Below are positions 22,280 through 30,188 of a DNA stretch of 33,240 bases, piece by piece (position 1 is the stretch's first letter; the number at the start of each line of letters is the position of its first letter). The position numbers were made by a program, and so were the translations under genes. The DNA is from Acidimicrobiia bacterium (lineage in GTDB: Bacteria > Actinomycetota > Acidimicrobiia > Acidimicrobiales > SZUA-35): assembly GCA_029863385.1 (NCBI GenBank), contig JAOTVU010000042.1, forward strand, positions 1-33,240, in the 5' to 3' direction. The notes beneath the pieces are model-generated. The model was not told where the DNA came from. It did no database searches and was given only the letters and a program-made list of their open reading frames with translations.

Positions 22280-24487
22280 ATGGTGAGGGACACGATGATC
22301 CGTCTGGCGAGGCGCACCCTTGCCGTCTGGGCCCTCGTGGTGACCGTGCCGACCGTGCTGATGACGACGGCGGCCGCAGCCGACACCACCGTCGAGGTCG
22401 ACACACCGGTCGGGTCGTTCTTCCGTCCCGGCACCGAAACGGTTCTGCTGGTGACGGTGGCGGCCGACCAGGCCGTGACGGGATCCATTCATGTTCTGTT
22501 CGAGGGCGAGGGCATCACGGTGGCCACCGTCGACATCGAGGTTCCGGGCGGCAGCATCAAGACCTTTGCGGTACCGGTGACGGTGTCCCCGTGGGGTGGT
22601 CCTCCGACGGTGCGGGTCGAAACAAGCGACGGACAGACGCGGCGCCCGGTCGTCGGCCTCCAGCAGGTCGGCGACGTCGAACCGGTGGCGGTGATGCCGT
22701 CTCTGATCGTCCCGGGGCTGCCCGAACGGGCCGAGATGGTCGTCGGTCTGGGTCAGGCCCGACTGGTGCCGTTCGACCCGGCCCTCCTCGACCACGGGTC
22801 GGCAACGCTGAACGCCGCCAGCGCGGTGGTCGCCAATGCCGCCGATGTGGTCAACCTCAGTGAGCCTCAACGAGCCGCCCTGTTCGGCTGGGTGTCCTCA
22901 GGCGGCAACCTCTACGTCGACGGCTCCGTTGCCGAGCTGGAGTCGAGCGTCGTCGGCGCCACGCTGGCCGCAGCCGGGGTCGGGTTCGAACCGGAGCAAG
23001 GATCGAGCGCCGGCGTCCTGGGTCGGGCCTGGCTCGGCTCCGGCACCGTCCACGCCACCGGCGACATGCTCAACGCCGGACGCTTCGACGGGCTGATACA
23101 ACCCCGGTTCTCGGTCAACGTCGAGCAGGATGTTTTCATCGATCCCGGTGAGGTTCTGAGTGACCTGTCGATCGACGCCGGCTTCACCACCCGCCCGATC
23201 GGAGCCTTCGTGGCCGTCCTCTTGGCCTACATCGCTCTGGTCGGCCCGGTGCTCTGGTTCTTCCTCTCGCGATCACGTCGAGAGCCTCTCATGTGGCTGG
23301 CCATCCCCGGTCTGGCCGCTCTGATGAGTCTGGCCATCTGGGGATCGGGTCAGTTCTTCCGGCAGGGCACGACCGGGTCCCACGTCACCATTACCGGCAG
23401 CTCGGGCACGGCGTCCCGAACGATCAGCGACTACATGGTGTCATCGTCGCGGGGCGGATTCACCGGCGTCGAGCTGACCGACGGTTGGTCGGCATCGAGC
23501 AACGGCTTCAGCCCGTGGGACTGGCGATTCCAGCAGGCGGGGTTTGCGTCACCGACGGTGCAGGGCACCCGGGTCGGTGCCGACGTGCCGCCGGCCGGTG
23601 TCGTCGTGCTCGGCGCGGCCTCGGAGAGTTCGAGTGACCGGCCGTGGGGCGTCGAGCTGTCGGTCGATGGTTCGAGTGTCGAGGGCGTCGTCACCAACCA
23701 CACCGACTATCCATTGTCGAACGTCTCGGTCTTCTCCGGAGACCGGCTGGCCTCGATCGCCGATGTGCCGGCGGGAGGATCGACCGACTTCCGGCTCGAC
23801 AACATCTCCGCCCCGCCCATGTGGGAAAACCCGGTGCAGATGCAGTTGTCCCGGCAGGGCGGACGCAACAGCGCAGCCAGCCCGGCCGCATTGAACCGTT
23901 GGATGGCCGCGGTCGGGTTCGAAAGCCGCACCGGCCAGATCACCGTGATCGGCTGGACCAAGGACGCCGCAGCGCCGCTGTCGACCCTCGGCGGGTCGTC
24001 GGTGACCCGGGGGCGGACCGGGTTCGTGTCGTCGTACCCGATCAGCCAGCTTGCCGGTGACGCATCGATCAGCCCTGCAACGGTCCGCACTCGAATCGTC
24101 GACTGGCGCTGGTCGGGCGACATCGGCGGCGGCATGGTATCCGAGGAGCGGCGGCGTCAAATGGACGGCGACGTGCAGACGATTTCCTACAGCCTGCCCC
24201 CCGGGGCCGATGTCGAGTCGCTGGTGCTCGAGGTTCCGGCCGATGTGTCGGCGGTTGACCTCTGGAACGGCGACACGTGGATCGACGCCCGGGTCGGTTC
24301 GGCCGATCCCGGTATCGTCCTGGTCAACCTACCGGCGTCCGCGGTCGGCGGAGGATCGATCTACATTCGTGCGCTGGTCGACGGCCCGTTCAGCACCCCG
24401 ACCATCCGAACGGCGACGGCGGCTGAGCTGGCCGAGGCGATCTTTCCGCCGGCTGCCGGTGGTGACGGCGACGGGGGAGGGGTCTGA
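22280..24487 (+). CDS. Secreted/membrane-anchored protein of unknown function, first gene of the MoxR/VWA-ABC operon
   Basis: 735 residues. An N-terminal signal peptide (about 1-37, 'VTVPTVLMTTAAAADTT') leads to an extracytoplasmic region of about 265 residues with beta-rich and possible GATase-like segments ('LFGWVSSGGNLYVDGS' resembles the end of that fold). Two membrane helices at about 306-328 and 336-355 follow, then a second large extracytoplasmic region of about 370 residues and an acidic/Gly-rich end. I do not recognise a named family; the layout recalls GldG-type partners of ABC exporters. No ribosome site is present before the ATG, but a TAGGAT box lies 6 nt upstream, which supports leaderless translation. 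The ABC ATPase starts 2 nt after the stop, so the two are cotranscribed. Confidence 0.82.
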   Translation: MVRDTMIRLARRTLAVWALVVTVPTVLMTTAAAADTTVEVDTPVGSFFRPGTETVLLVTVAADQAVTGSIHVLFEGEGITVATVDIEVPGGSIKTFAVPVTVSPWGGPPTVRVETSDGQTRRPVVGLQQVGDVEPVAVMPSLIVPGLPERAEMVVGLGQARLVPFDPALLDHGSATLNAASAVVANAADVVNLSEPQRAALFGWVSSGGNLYVDGSVAELESSVVGATLAAAGVGFEPEQGSSAGVLGRAWLGSGTVHATGDMLNAGRFDGLIQPRFSVNVEQDVFIDPGEVLSDLSIDAGFTTRPIGAFVAVLLAYIALVGPVLWFFLSRSRREPLMWLAIPGLAALMSLAIWGSGQFFRQGTTGSHVTITGSSGTASRTISDYMVSSSRGGFTGVELTDGWSASSNGFSPWDWRFQQAGFASPTVQGTRVGADVPPAGVVVLGAASESSSDRPWGVELSVDGSSVEGVVTNHTDYPLSNVSVFSGDRLASIADVPAGGSTDFRLDNISAPPMWENPVQMQLSRQGGRNSAASPAALNRWMAAVGFESRTGQITVIGWTKDAAAPLSTLGGSSVTRGRTGFVSSYPISQLAGDASISPATVRTRIVDWRWSGDIGGGMVSEERRRQMDGDVQTISYSLPPGADVESLVLEVPADVSAVDLWNGDTWIDARVGSADPGIVLVNLPASAVGGGSIYIRALVDGPFSTPTIRTATAAELAEAIFPPAAGGDGDGGGV

Positions 24488-24489
24488 GC

Positions 24490-25518
24490 ATGGACGAACC
24501 AATCTCCCCGATCAACGGCAGCCGGCCGGTACCTCCTCCACCGACCGGTTCACCGCTGCCGCCCCCTCCGGCGGCCGATCTTGGTTCACTGGCCCCACCG
24601 TCGCCCGGCACGGCGGTCGAGCTCATCGAACCCACTGCACCCCGCGACGACCTCATCATCGAAGCCCGAGGCCTGACGAAGCACTACGGGAGCCTCAAGG
24701 CGCTCGACAACGTCGACCTCGACATCCCCAAAGGCTCGATTTTCGGGATCATCGGCCCGAACGGCGCCGGCAAGTCCACCGCGTTCCTGATACTGGCCAC
24801 ACTGCTGACCCCCACCGCAGGCTGGGCCCGGGTCTGTGGCCACAGCCCCATGGCCGAACCGGCCGCGGTGCGGCGCCGGATGGGCTACATGCCCGACGTC
24901 ATGGGTGTCTACGAGAACCTGACCGTCAAGGAGTACCTGGAGTTCCACGCCGCCACCTATCACATCGAGCGCTCCGAATGGCCGTCGCTGGTCGGCGGCC
25001 TGCTCGAGCTGGTCGATCTGGACGTCAAGCGTGACACCATCGTCGACGACCTGTCACGAGGCATGAAGCAGCGGCTGTCACTGGCCCGGGCCCTCGTCCA
25101 CGATCCGGAGCTGCTTATCCTCGACGAACCGGCGTCCGGTCTCGACCCCCGGGCCCGCATCGAATTGCGGGAACTCCTCCTGCAGCTGCAGGGAATGGGC
25201 AAGTCGATCGTCATCTCCTCGCACATCCTGGCCGAACTCCAGCAGATGTGTGACGCCATCGGCGTGATCGAGGCCGGGCAACTGCTAGCGTCCGGCCCGC
25301 CCGGCCGGATTCTGGCCCAGCTCGGTGTCGGCCGCTCGGTTCGTGTCCGTTTCGGCGACGGCACGGTCGAGGAGTTTCCGGTGGCCGGCGACGACGAGCA
25401 GCAGGCGCTACTTCGCAAGCTGATCGTCGACGACGACCGGGCCGTGCTCGAGTTCACGACCGTCGACAAGAACCTCGAGGACCTCTTCCTCCAGATCACC
25501 CAGGGGATCGTGCAATGA
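24490..25518 (+). CDS. ABC transporter ATP-binding protein (ABC-2 / GldA-like)
   Basis: 342 residues with a Pro-rich N-terminal extension (about 1-50), which is unusual for the family, then the nucleotide-binding domain: 'LTKHYGSLKALDNV', Walker A GPNGAGKST (about 89-97), Q-loop region 'MGYMPDVMGVYENLTV', signature 'LSRGMKQRLSLARAL', Walker B 'LLILDEPASGLDP' and the H-loop 'SSHILAE'. A C-terminal regulatory part of about 80 residues ends in 'LEDLFLQIT', typical of ABC-2 exporters. A strong GGGAGGGG site lies before the ATG. The stop overlaps the permease start (ATGA). It powers export or membrane remodelling with the next gene. Confidence 0.93.
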   Translation: MDEPISPINGSRPVPPPPTGSPLPPPPAADLGSLAPPSPGTAVELIEPTAPRDDLIIEARGLTKHYGSLKALDNVDLDIPKGSIFGIIGPNGAGKSTAFLILATLLTPTAGWARVCGHSPMAEPAAVRRRMGYMPDVMGVYENLTVKEYLEFHAATYHIERSEWPSLVGGLLELVDLDVKRDTIVDDLSRGMKQRLSLARALVHDPELLILDEPASGLDPRARIELRELLLQLQGMGKSIVISSHILAELQQMCDAIGVIEAGQLLASGPPGRILAQLGVGRSVRVRFGDGTVEEFPVAGDDEQQALLRKLIVDDDRAVLEFTTVDKNLEDLFLQITQGIVQ

Positions 25519-26522
25519 ATCGTGCTGGGAATCGGGCAGGGACCGTGCTCGAGGCGCTCACCGACGTCCGGCCGGTGCTCGACCGGGAGCTGCGCCAGCG
25601 GTCCCGCACCGCCCGCTCCATGGTGGTCATGACCGTCTTCCTGCTCCTGGCCCTCGGTGTGGCGTTCATCACCTACACCGGCGAGACGGCGTCGTTCAAC
25701 AGCGAGTTCGGCATCGCCCGCCAGAACGTCGGCCGGTCGGTGTTCGAGTGGGTCCTGATCCTCGAGCTGGTGCTCCTGCTGTTCGTCGTGCCCGGCATCA
25801 GCGCCGGTGCCATCACAGGGGAGCGGGACCGCCAGACGCTCATTCCCCTCCAGGTCACCTTGATAGGGCCGTTCGGGATCTTCTTCGGCAAGGTGCTGGC
25901 CTCCAGCGCGTTCGTGCTCCTACTGGTCGTGGCCACCGCACCGATTCTCGCCATGGCCTACCTCCTTGGCGGGGTGGCCTTCGGCCAGATCGTCAGCGGC
26001 ATCCTGGCCCTGTTGCTCATCGGGTTTCTCCTGGCCGTGCTCGGTGTGGCCTGCTCGGCCATGCTGCGGCGCACCGCGGCCGCCACCCTGATCGCCTACG
26101 GCGTGATCCTGGTTCTGTGTGTGGGCACGGCGGTGGTGTTCGCCGTGCTGATGGTCCTCTACGCCGTCGGCAACAACGGCAACAGCCCCGACTCCGTCCT
26201 GGCCTATCTCACGCCTTTCTACTGGAACCCGTTCGTGCTCCTCGCCGGTGCGGCGGGGGAGGTGTCCGACGTAAACGGTCCGTGGCCGCTTTCGGGGATC
26301 CGGACCGGTTTCATCGAGGCCCAGGATGTCAACCAGCGGTTCCGGGGCGACATCCTCATCGAGGAGCCGGGATTCGCGGGCGCCTTCAACGAGCGGCCGG
26401 GTGAGCTGGCGGTGATCCCGTTGTGGCTTCGATCGTCGCTGGCGCTGGTGTGGATCTCGGTCATGGCCGCCATGCTCGGCGTCCGCAGGCTCCGCACACC
26501 GAGTCGCTCGGTGTCCCAGTGA
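25515..26522 (+). CDS. ABC-2-type transporter permease
   Basis: 335 residues. A cytoplasmic N-terminus with 'VLDRELRQRSRTARS' precedes about six membrane helices, including 'VVMTVFLLLALGVAFITYTG', 'ELVLLLFVVPGISAGAITGERDRQTL' (the conserved ABC-2 segment, shortened here by family), and helices to about residue 225. A large extracytoplasmic loop (about 226-295, containing 'TPFYWNPFVLLAG') and a final helix follow. It forms the membrane half of the exporter with the preceding ATPase (ATGA overlap) and hands over to the next gene by a GTGA overlap. The cargo is unknown. Confidence 0.9.
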   Translation: MNRAGNRAGTVLEALTDVRPVLDRELRQRSRTARSMVVMTVFLLLALGVAFITYTGETASFNSEFGIARQNVGRSVFEWVLILELVLLLFVVPGISAGAITGERDRQTLIPLQVTLIGPFGIFFGKVLASSAFVLLLVVATAPILAMAYLLGGVAFGQIVSGILALLLIGFLLAVLGVACSAMLRRTAAATLIAYGVILVLCVGTAVVFAVLMVLYAVGNNGNSPDSVLAYLTPFYWNPFVLLAGAAGEVSDVNGPWPLSGIRTGFIEAQDVNQRFRGDILIEEPGFAGAFNERPGELAVIPLWLRSSLALVWISVMAAMLGVRRLRTPSRSVSQ

Positions 26523-28225
26523 GCGACCCCGGAGTCGAGCCGCCCATGTCGTCGCCGGAAACGGTTACGCCGTCCGAACCCGAACGAGGCAGCGCGGTGG
26601 GCCGCCTGCTCGGGGCGATGCGAACGAGGCTGAGGCTGGTCTGGGCGTGGGCGGTTGCCTCCCTGGTTGCGCCGATCGTCGCCGCGGTCGCACTGCTGTT
26701 GGTACTCGTCGGCCGGTTCCGGCCATGGGCCTGGCCCGAGCCGACGGCGCTGGCCGTCGCGCTCGGTGCGCTGCTTGTGTTGGTGGCCGTCGCAGTGGGG
26801 CAGCCGCTGTCGTGGTTCGCCGCCGCCCGCGCCGCCGACAAAGGTCTTGGGGCCAGCGACATCTTCACCGCCGCGCTGCAGTTCAGGGATCTCGACGACG
26901 AATTCGGACATCGGATCCGCTACCGGGCAGAACGGTTGGCCGAGCACGATGCCCCGTCGGCCCAGGCCCGAACCGCCGTGCCCCTCCCCGGTGGGCGGCC
27001 CACCTGGATCCGCTGGGCGGTTGCCGGGGCGCTGGCCGTCGTCGCCGTGGCCCTGGCCCTGATGGCCAATCCACAGGACGCCGAACGGCGCCGACTCGAA
27101 CTGGTCGAGGCCCAAACCGATGAGCTGGCCGAACAGGTCGAAGAGCTGGCCGAGGAGGTCCGGGAGGAGCCGGGCGCCGATCCGGTGCTGGCGGCGCAAC
27201 TGGCCCAACTGGCCGAGGATCTCCGAGATGTCGACAGCCTGGCGGAGGCGGCTGAGCTGCTCGACGAGCAGGCCGCCGATCTCGCCGCCGACCGGTCACC
27301 CGATTTCGCCTCCCAGCAGGCGGCCGCCCAGGGACTGGAGCGCAGCCTCGCCACCAGGCCGCTGCCCGGTGAGCCGTCGGGCTCCCCGGCCGAGCAGCTG
27401 GCCGAGCTGGCCGAGGGTCTCGACGAGTTGAGTGCGGGCGAGCAGGAGGAGTTGGCCGAGCGTCTGGCCGAGCTGGCCGCCGCCCAGGAGGCAGGGGATC
27501 CCGCCACGGCCGCCGCACTGGCCGACGCAGCCCAACAGCTGGCGGCCGGCGATGTGGCCGGCGCGCAGGCCGCGCTCGGTGAGGCGGCGCTGGCCCAGGG
27601 GGCGAACGCCGACTCGGTCGCCTCCCAACAGGGGTCGGCACAGGCCTCCGGACAGCTGTCGAACCTGGCCGCTCAGGCCCGCAGCGGTCGAACCGGATCC
27701 GGCTCCGGTGAGGGTCAGGGCGAGGGTCAAGGACAGGGTGAGGGCTCGGGGGAAGGCGGTGAGGGTTCGGGTGAAGGCTCGGGGGAAGGAACCGGGCAGG
27801 GCTCCGGGAGCGGCAGCGGTTCCGGCCAGGGGGCCGGCGGCCAGGGTGGTAGTGGCGCCCAGGGCACGGTCGGCGGCGCCGCCGGCGGGTCGGGCCAGGG
27901 TCAGGGCGGGGTCGGACAGCCCGGCGGCTTCGACCAACCCGACATCGAAGGCGACAATTCGGGCTTCACCATCGTCGATCCGTCGGCGCTGGCCGAAGGC
28001 GATCGGCTTGACCTGGGCGGAACGTTGACCGGTGACGGCCAGACCGAAACCGTCGGTCGGGGGGAGGGGCTGACCACGACCGGCCAGTCGCGCATCCCGG
28101 TGTCGGACATCATCGGCGACTACAGCCAACGAGCCTCCGAGGCCCTCAACCGAAACCGCCTGTCGCCCAGCCAGCAGGAACTCGTCGGCAAGTACTTCGA
28201 TCGACTCACCACGGGAGGCCCCTAG
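26519..28225 (+). CDS. Membrane coiled-coil protein with Gly/Glu/Gln-rich tract (DUF4175-like)
   Basis: 568 residues from a GTG that overlaps the permease stop (GTGA). Three membrane helices (about 40-62, 77-97, 162-182) precede a long charged, Ala/Leu/Glu-rich region (about 185-375) predicted to be coiled coil ('ELAEQVEELAEEVREE', repeated 'LAELAEGLDEL'). A low-complexity GEGQG/GSGSG tract (about 393-470) and a short C-terminal domain ('DIIGDYSQRASEALNRNRL', then 'SPSQQELVGKYFDRL') follow. That C-terminal motif is known from proteins encoded beside MoxR/VWA genes. The layout recalls DUF4175/TIGR02302 proteins, but I cannot be sure of homology. It may act as a membrane scaffold for the MoxR ATPase encoded 2 nt downstream. 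Confidence 0.82.
   Translation: MSDPGVEPPMSSPETVTPSEPERGSAVGRLLGAMRTRLRLVWAWAVASLVAPIVAAVALLLVLVGRFRPWAWPEPTALAVALGALLVLVAVAVGQPLSWFAAARAADKGLGASDIFTAALQFRDLDDEFGHRIRYRAERLAEHDAPSAQARTAVPLPGGRPTWIRWAVAGALAVVAVALALMANPQDAERRRLELVEAQTDELAEQVEELAEEVREEPGADPVLAAQLAQLAEDLRDVDSLAEAAELLDEQAADLAADRSPDFASQQAAAQGLERSLATRPLPGEPSGSPAEQLAELAEGLDELSAGEQEELAERLAELAAAQEAGDPATAAALADAAQQLAAGDVAGAQAALGEAALAQGANADSVASQQGSAQASGQLSNLAAQARSGRTGSGSGEGQGEGQGQGEGSGEGGEGSGEGSGEGTGQGSGSGSGSGQGAGGQGGSGAQGTVGGAAGGSGQGQGGVGQPGGFDQPDIEGDNSGFTIVDPSALAEGDRLDLGGTLTGDGQTETVGRGEGLTTTGQSRIPVSDIIGDYSQRASEALNRNRLSPSQQELVGKYFDRLTTGGP
27695..27927 (+). repeat. Low-complexity GEGQG/GSGSG-coding tract
   Basis: Irregular repeats of GGC/GGT/GGG with GAG, CAG and TCC codons encode a Gly-Ser-Glu-Gln linker inside the 568-residue membrane protein. 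The units are degenerate at DNA level, so the tract is a coding repeat rather than a clean tandem array. Length variation between strains would be expected. Confidence 0.7.
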
Positions 28226-28227
28226 CC

Positions 28228-29271
28228 ATGGATTCTGTGCACGAGAAACGACACTCAGCGTTGTCCGAGGAGCGAATTTCGGCTGAGGAGTGCCGGGAGA
28301 TCGCCCTTCGGATCCGAGCCGAGATCGGCAAGGTGATCGTCGGCCAGCACGAGCTGGTGCGCGACGTGCTGGTCTGCCTGCTGGCCGAGGGCCACGTGCT
28401 GCTCGAGGGTGTTCCCGGTCTCGGCAAGACGATGTTGCTGCGCACGCTGGCCGACGTGGTGTCGATGCCGTGGAGCCGCATCCAGTTCACCCCCGATCTG
28501 ATGCCGGCCGACATCGTCGGCACCCAGGTGCTGCACGAATCCGAGGACGGGGCTCGGGAGCTGCGGTTCCGGCCCGGTCCGATCACCGCCAATCTGATCC
28601 TGGCCGACGAGGTCAACCGGGCCACCCCCAAGACCCAGGCCGCCATGCTGGAGGCCATGCAGGAACGAGCGGTGACCGTCGGGGGCGAAACCCGCCTCCT
28701 GCCCCGACCGTTCCTCGTCATGGCCACCCAGAACCCCATCGAGATGGAGGGCACGTACCCGCTGCCCGAGGCCCAACTCGACCGGTTCATGTTCAAGTCG
28801 ATGGTGCCGTTTCCCTCGGCCGACGAGCTCGTCACCGTGGCCGAGCGGACCACCGGTACGGTCACCCCGACGGTCGAGGCGGTGACCGACGGAGCGACGC
28901 TGCGGACCATGATCGCCCTGACCCGGTCGGTCCCGATTCCCGACCACTGCGTCCGTCACGCCGTCGACCTGGTGGTGGCCACGCACCCCGGCGGCGAAAA
29001 CGCGCCGGAGGCCGTCTCCCGGTACGTGCGCTTCGGGGCCAGCCCGCGCGGCGTGCAGGCGCTGACGCTCGGCGCCAAGGCCACCGCACTGCTCGACGGA
29101 CGGCCGAATGTGTCGACCGACGACATCCGAGCGGTCGCCGTCCCGGCGTTGCGTCACCGCGTCAACGTCGGCTACGAGGCCACCGCCGATGGCGTCGATG
29201 CCGATCAGCTGATCGATGCCGTGCTCGACGCCGTCCCCATTCCCGGCTCCGGCGTTCGGGGGGCGCCGTAG
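28228..29271 (+). CDS. MoxR-family AAA+ ATPase
   Basis: 347 residues. After an extra ~20-residue N-terminus comes 'IGKVIVGQHELVRDVLVCLL', Walker A 'EGVPGLGKTML' (61-68 as GVPGLGKT), Walker B 'LILADEVNRA' (Asp127-Glu128), 'TPKTQAAMLEAMQE', sensor 1 'LVMATQNPIEMEGTYPLPEAQLDRF' region and a helical lid with 'YVRFGASPRGVQAL'. MoxR ATPases are chaperone-like and act with VWA proteins to insert cofactors or assemble complexes. The ATG has GGGAGG about 10 nt upstream and lies 2 nt after the preceding stop. Downstream DUF58 and VWA genes are its expected partners. Confidence 0.95.
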   Translation: MDSVHEKRHSALSEERISAEECREIALRIRAEIGKVIVGQHELVRDVLVCLLAEGHVLLEGVPGLGKTMLLRTLADVVSMPWSRIQFTPDLMPADIVGTQVLHESEDGARELRFRPGPITANLILADEVNRATPKTQAAMLEAMQERAVTVGGETRLLPRPFLVMATQNPIEMEGTYPLPEAQLDRFMFKSMVPFPSADELVTVAERTTGTVTPTVEAVTDGATLRTMIALTRSVPIPDHCVRHAVDLVVATHPGGENAPEAVSRYVRFGASPRGVQALTLGAKATALLDGRPNVSTDDIRAVAVPALRHRVNVGYEATADGVDADQLIDAVLDAVPIPGSGVRGAP

Positions 29272-29324
29272 GGCCCGCCACCGATCCGGCGACGACGACC
29301 GACGGCTCCACGACCCGACCCACG

Positions 29325-30188
29325 ATGGCTTCCGACCTGCTCCCCCCGGCCCTTCTGGCCCGCCTCGAACGGCTCCAGGTTTCAACGCACCGACCTCTCA
29401 TCGGTGGCCTGGTCGGCGATCATCGCAGCCCCCGCTTCGGCTCCTCGCTCGACTTCAGTGACTACCGCCAGTACCACCCGGGCGACGATCTTCGCCGTAT
29501 CGACGTGAACGCCTACGCCCGTTTCGATCGGCTCCTGCTGAAGTTGTTCGAGGCGGAGGACGACGTCACGTTGCGGCTGCTCGTCGACACGTCCGGCTCG
29601 ATGGCCGGGGCGAAACTGGAGTTGGCCAAACGGTTCGCCGCCGCCATCGGGTTCGTCGCCCTGACCAACCGCGACATCGTCACCCTCAACACGTTCCCGG
29701 CCACGCGGGAGGGACCCCGCATGCTCGGGCGAGCCGCCGTCGGCCAGCTCTTCTCCCGTCTGGAGGCCCTGGAGGCCGGCGGTGACACCCCGTTCGCCGC
29801 CGCGTCGCTGGCCATGCTGGCCCGTCCCGGACCGGCCGGGATAACCGTCGTCGTCTCCGACCTGCTCACCGAGGAGTGGGACACCGGCCTACGGCGCCTG
29901 CCGATGGGTCGCAACGACCTGGCCGTCGTCCAGGTGCTCGATCCCACCGACATCACGCCCGAGGTCACCGGCGACCTCCAGCTTGTCGACGCCGAGACCG
30001 GCGCCACGGTGGATGTGAGCGTGTCGGCCTCGGTGGCCGCCGACTACACCGAGCTGGCCGAATCCTGGTTGGACGAGGTGGCCGGCCGGGTCCGCCGCAG
30101 CGGCGCCGGCTACGTCCGGGTGTTCACCGACGACGATCTGCAGTCCTCGATCATGACGACGTTCACCGCCTCCGGGATCCTGTCTTGA
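29325..30188 (+). CDS. DUF58 domain protein (VWA-like, MoxR partner)
   Basis: 287 residues from the ATG at 29325; upstream frame is open but has no start codon after the MoxR stop, and no good ribosome site is visible. DUF58 hallmarks are present: 'SSLDFSDYRQYHPGDDLRRID' (the conserved YxPGDD-R-ID motif), 'NAYARFDRLLLKLFEAE' and the VWA-like MIDAS 'LLVDTSGSM' (Asp88, Ser90, Ser92). The rest is a VWA fold with 'ITVVVSDLLTEEWD'. DUF58 proteins are almost always encoded after moxR and are thought to be adaptors that bind metal or partner proteins. The stop overlaps the start of the next gene (TTGA). Confidence 0.94.
   Translation: MASDLLPPALLARLERLQVSTHRPLIGGLVGDHRSPRFGSSLDFSDYRQYHPGDDLRRIDVNAYARFDRLLLKLFEAEDDVTLRLLVDTSGSMAGAKLELAKRFAAAIGFVALTNRDIVTLNTFPATREGPRMLGRAAVGQLFSRLEALEAGGDTPFAAASLAMLARPGPAGITVVVSDLLTEEWDTGLRRLPMGRNDLAVVQVLDPTDITPEVTGDLQLVDAETGATVDVSVSASVAADYTELAESWLDEVAGRVRRSGAGYVRVFTDDDLQSSIMTTFTASGILS

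Noticed and set aside
27695-27927. Repeat tract as a CRISPR array or tandem DNA repeat
   Set aside because: The repeats are short degenerate codons in phase with the reading frame, without spacers.
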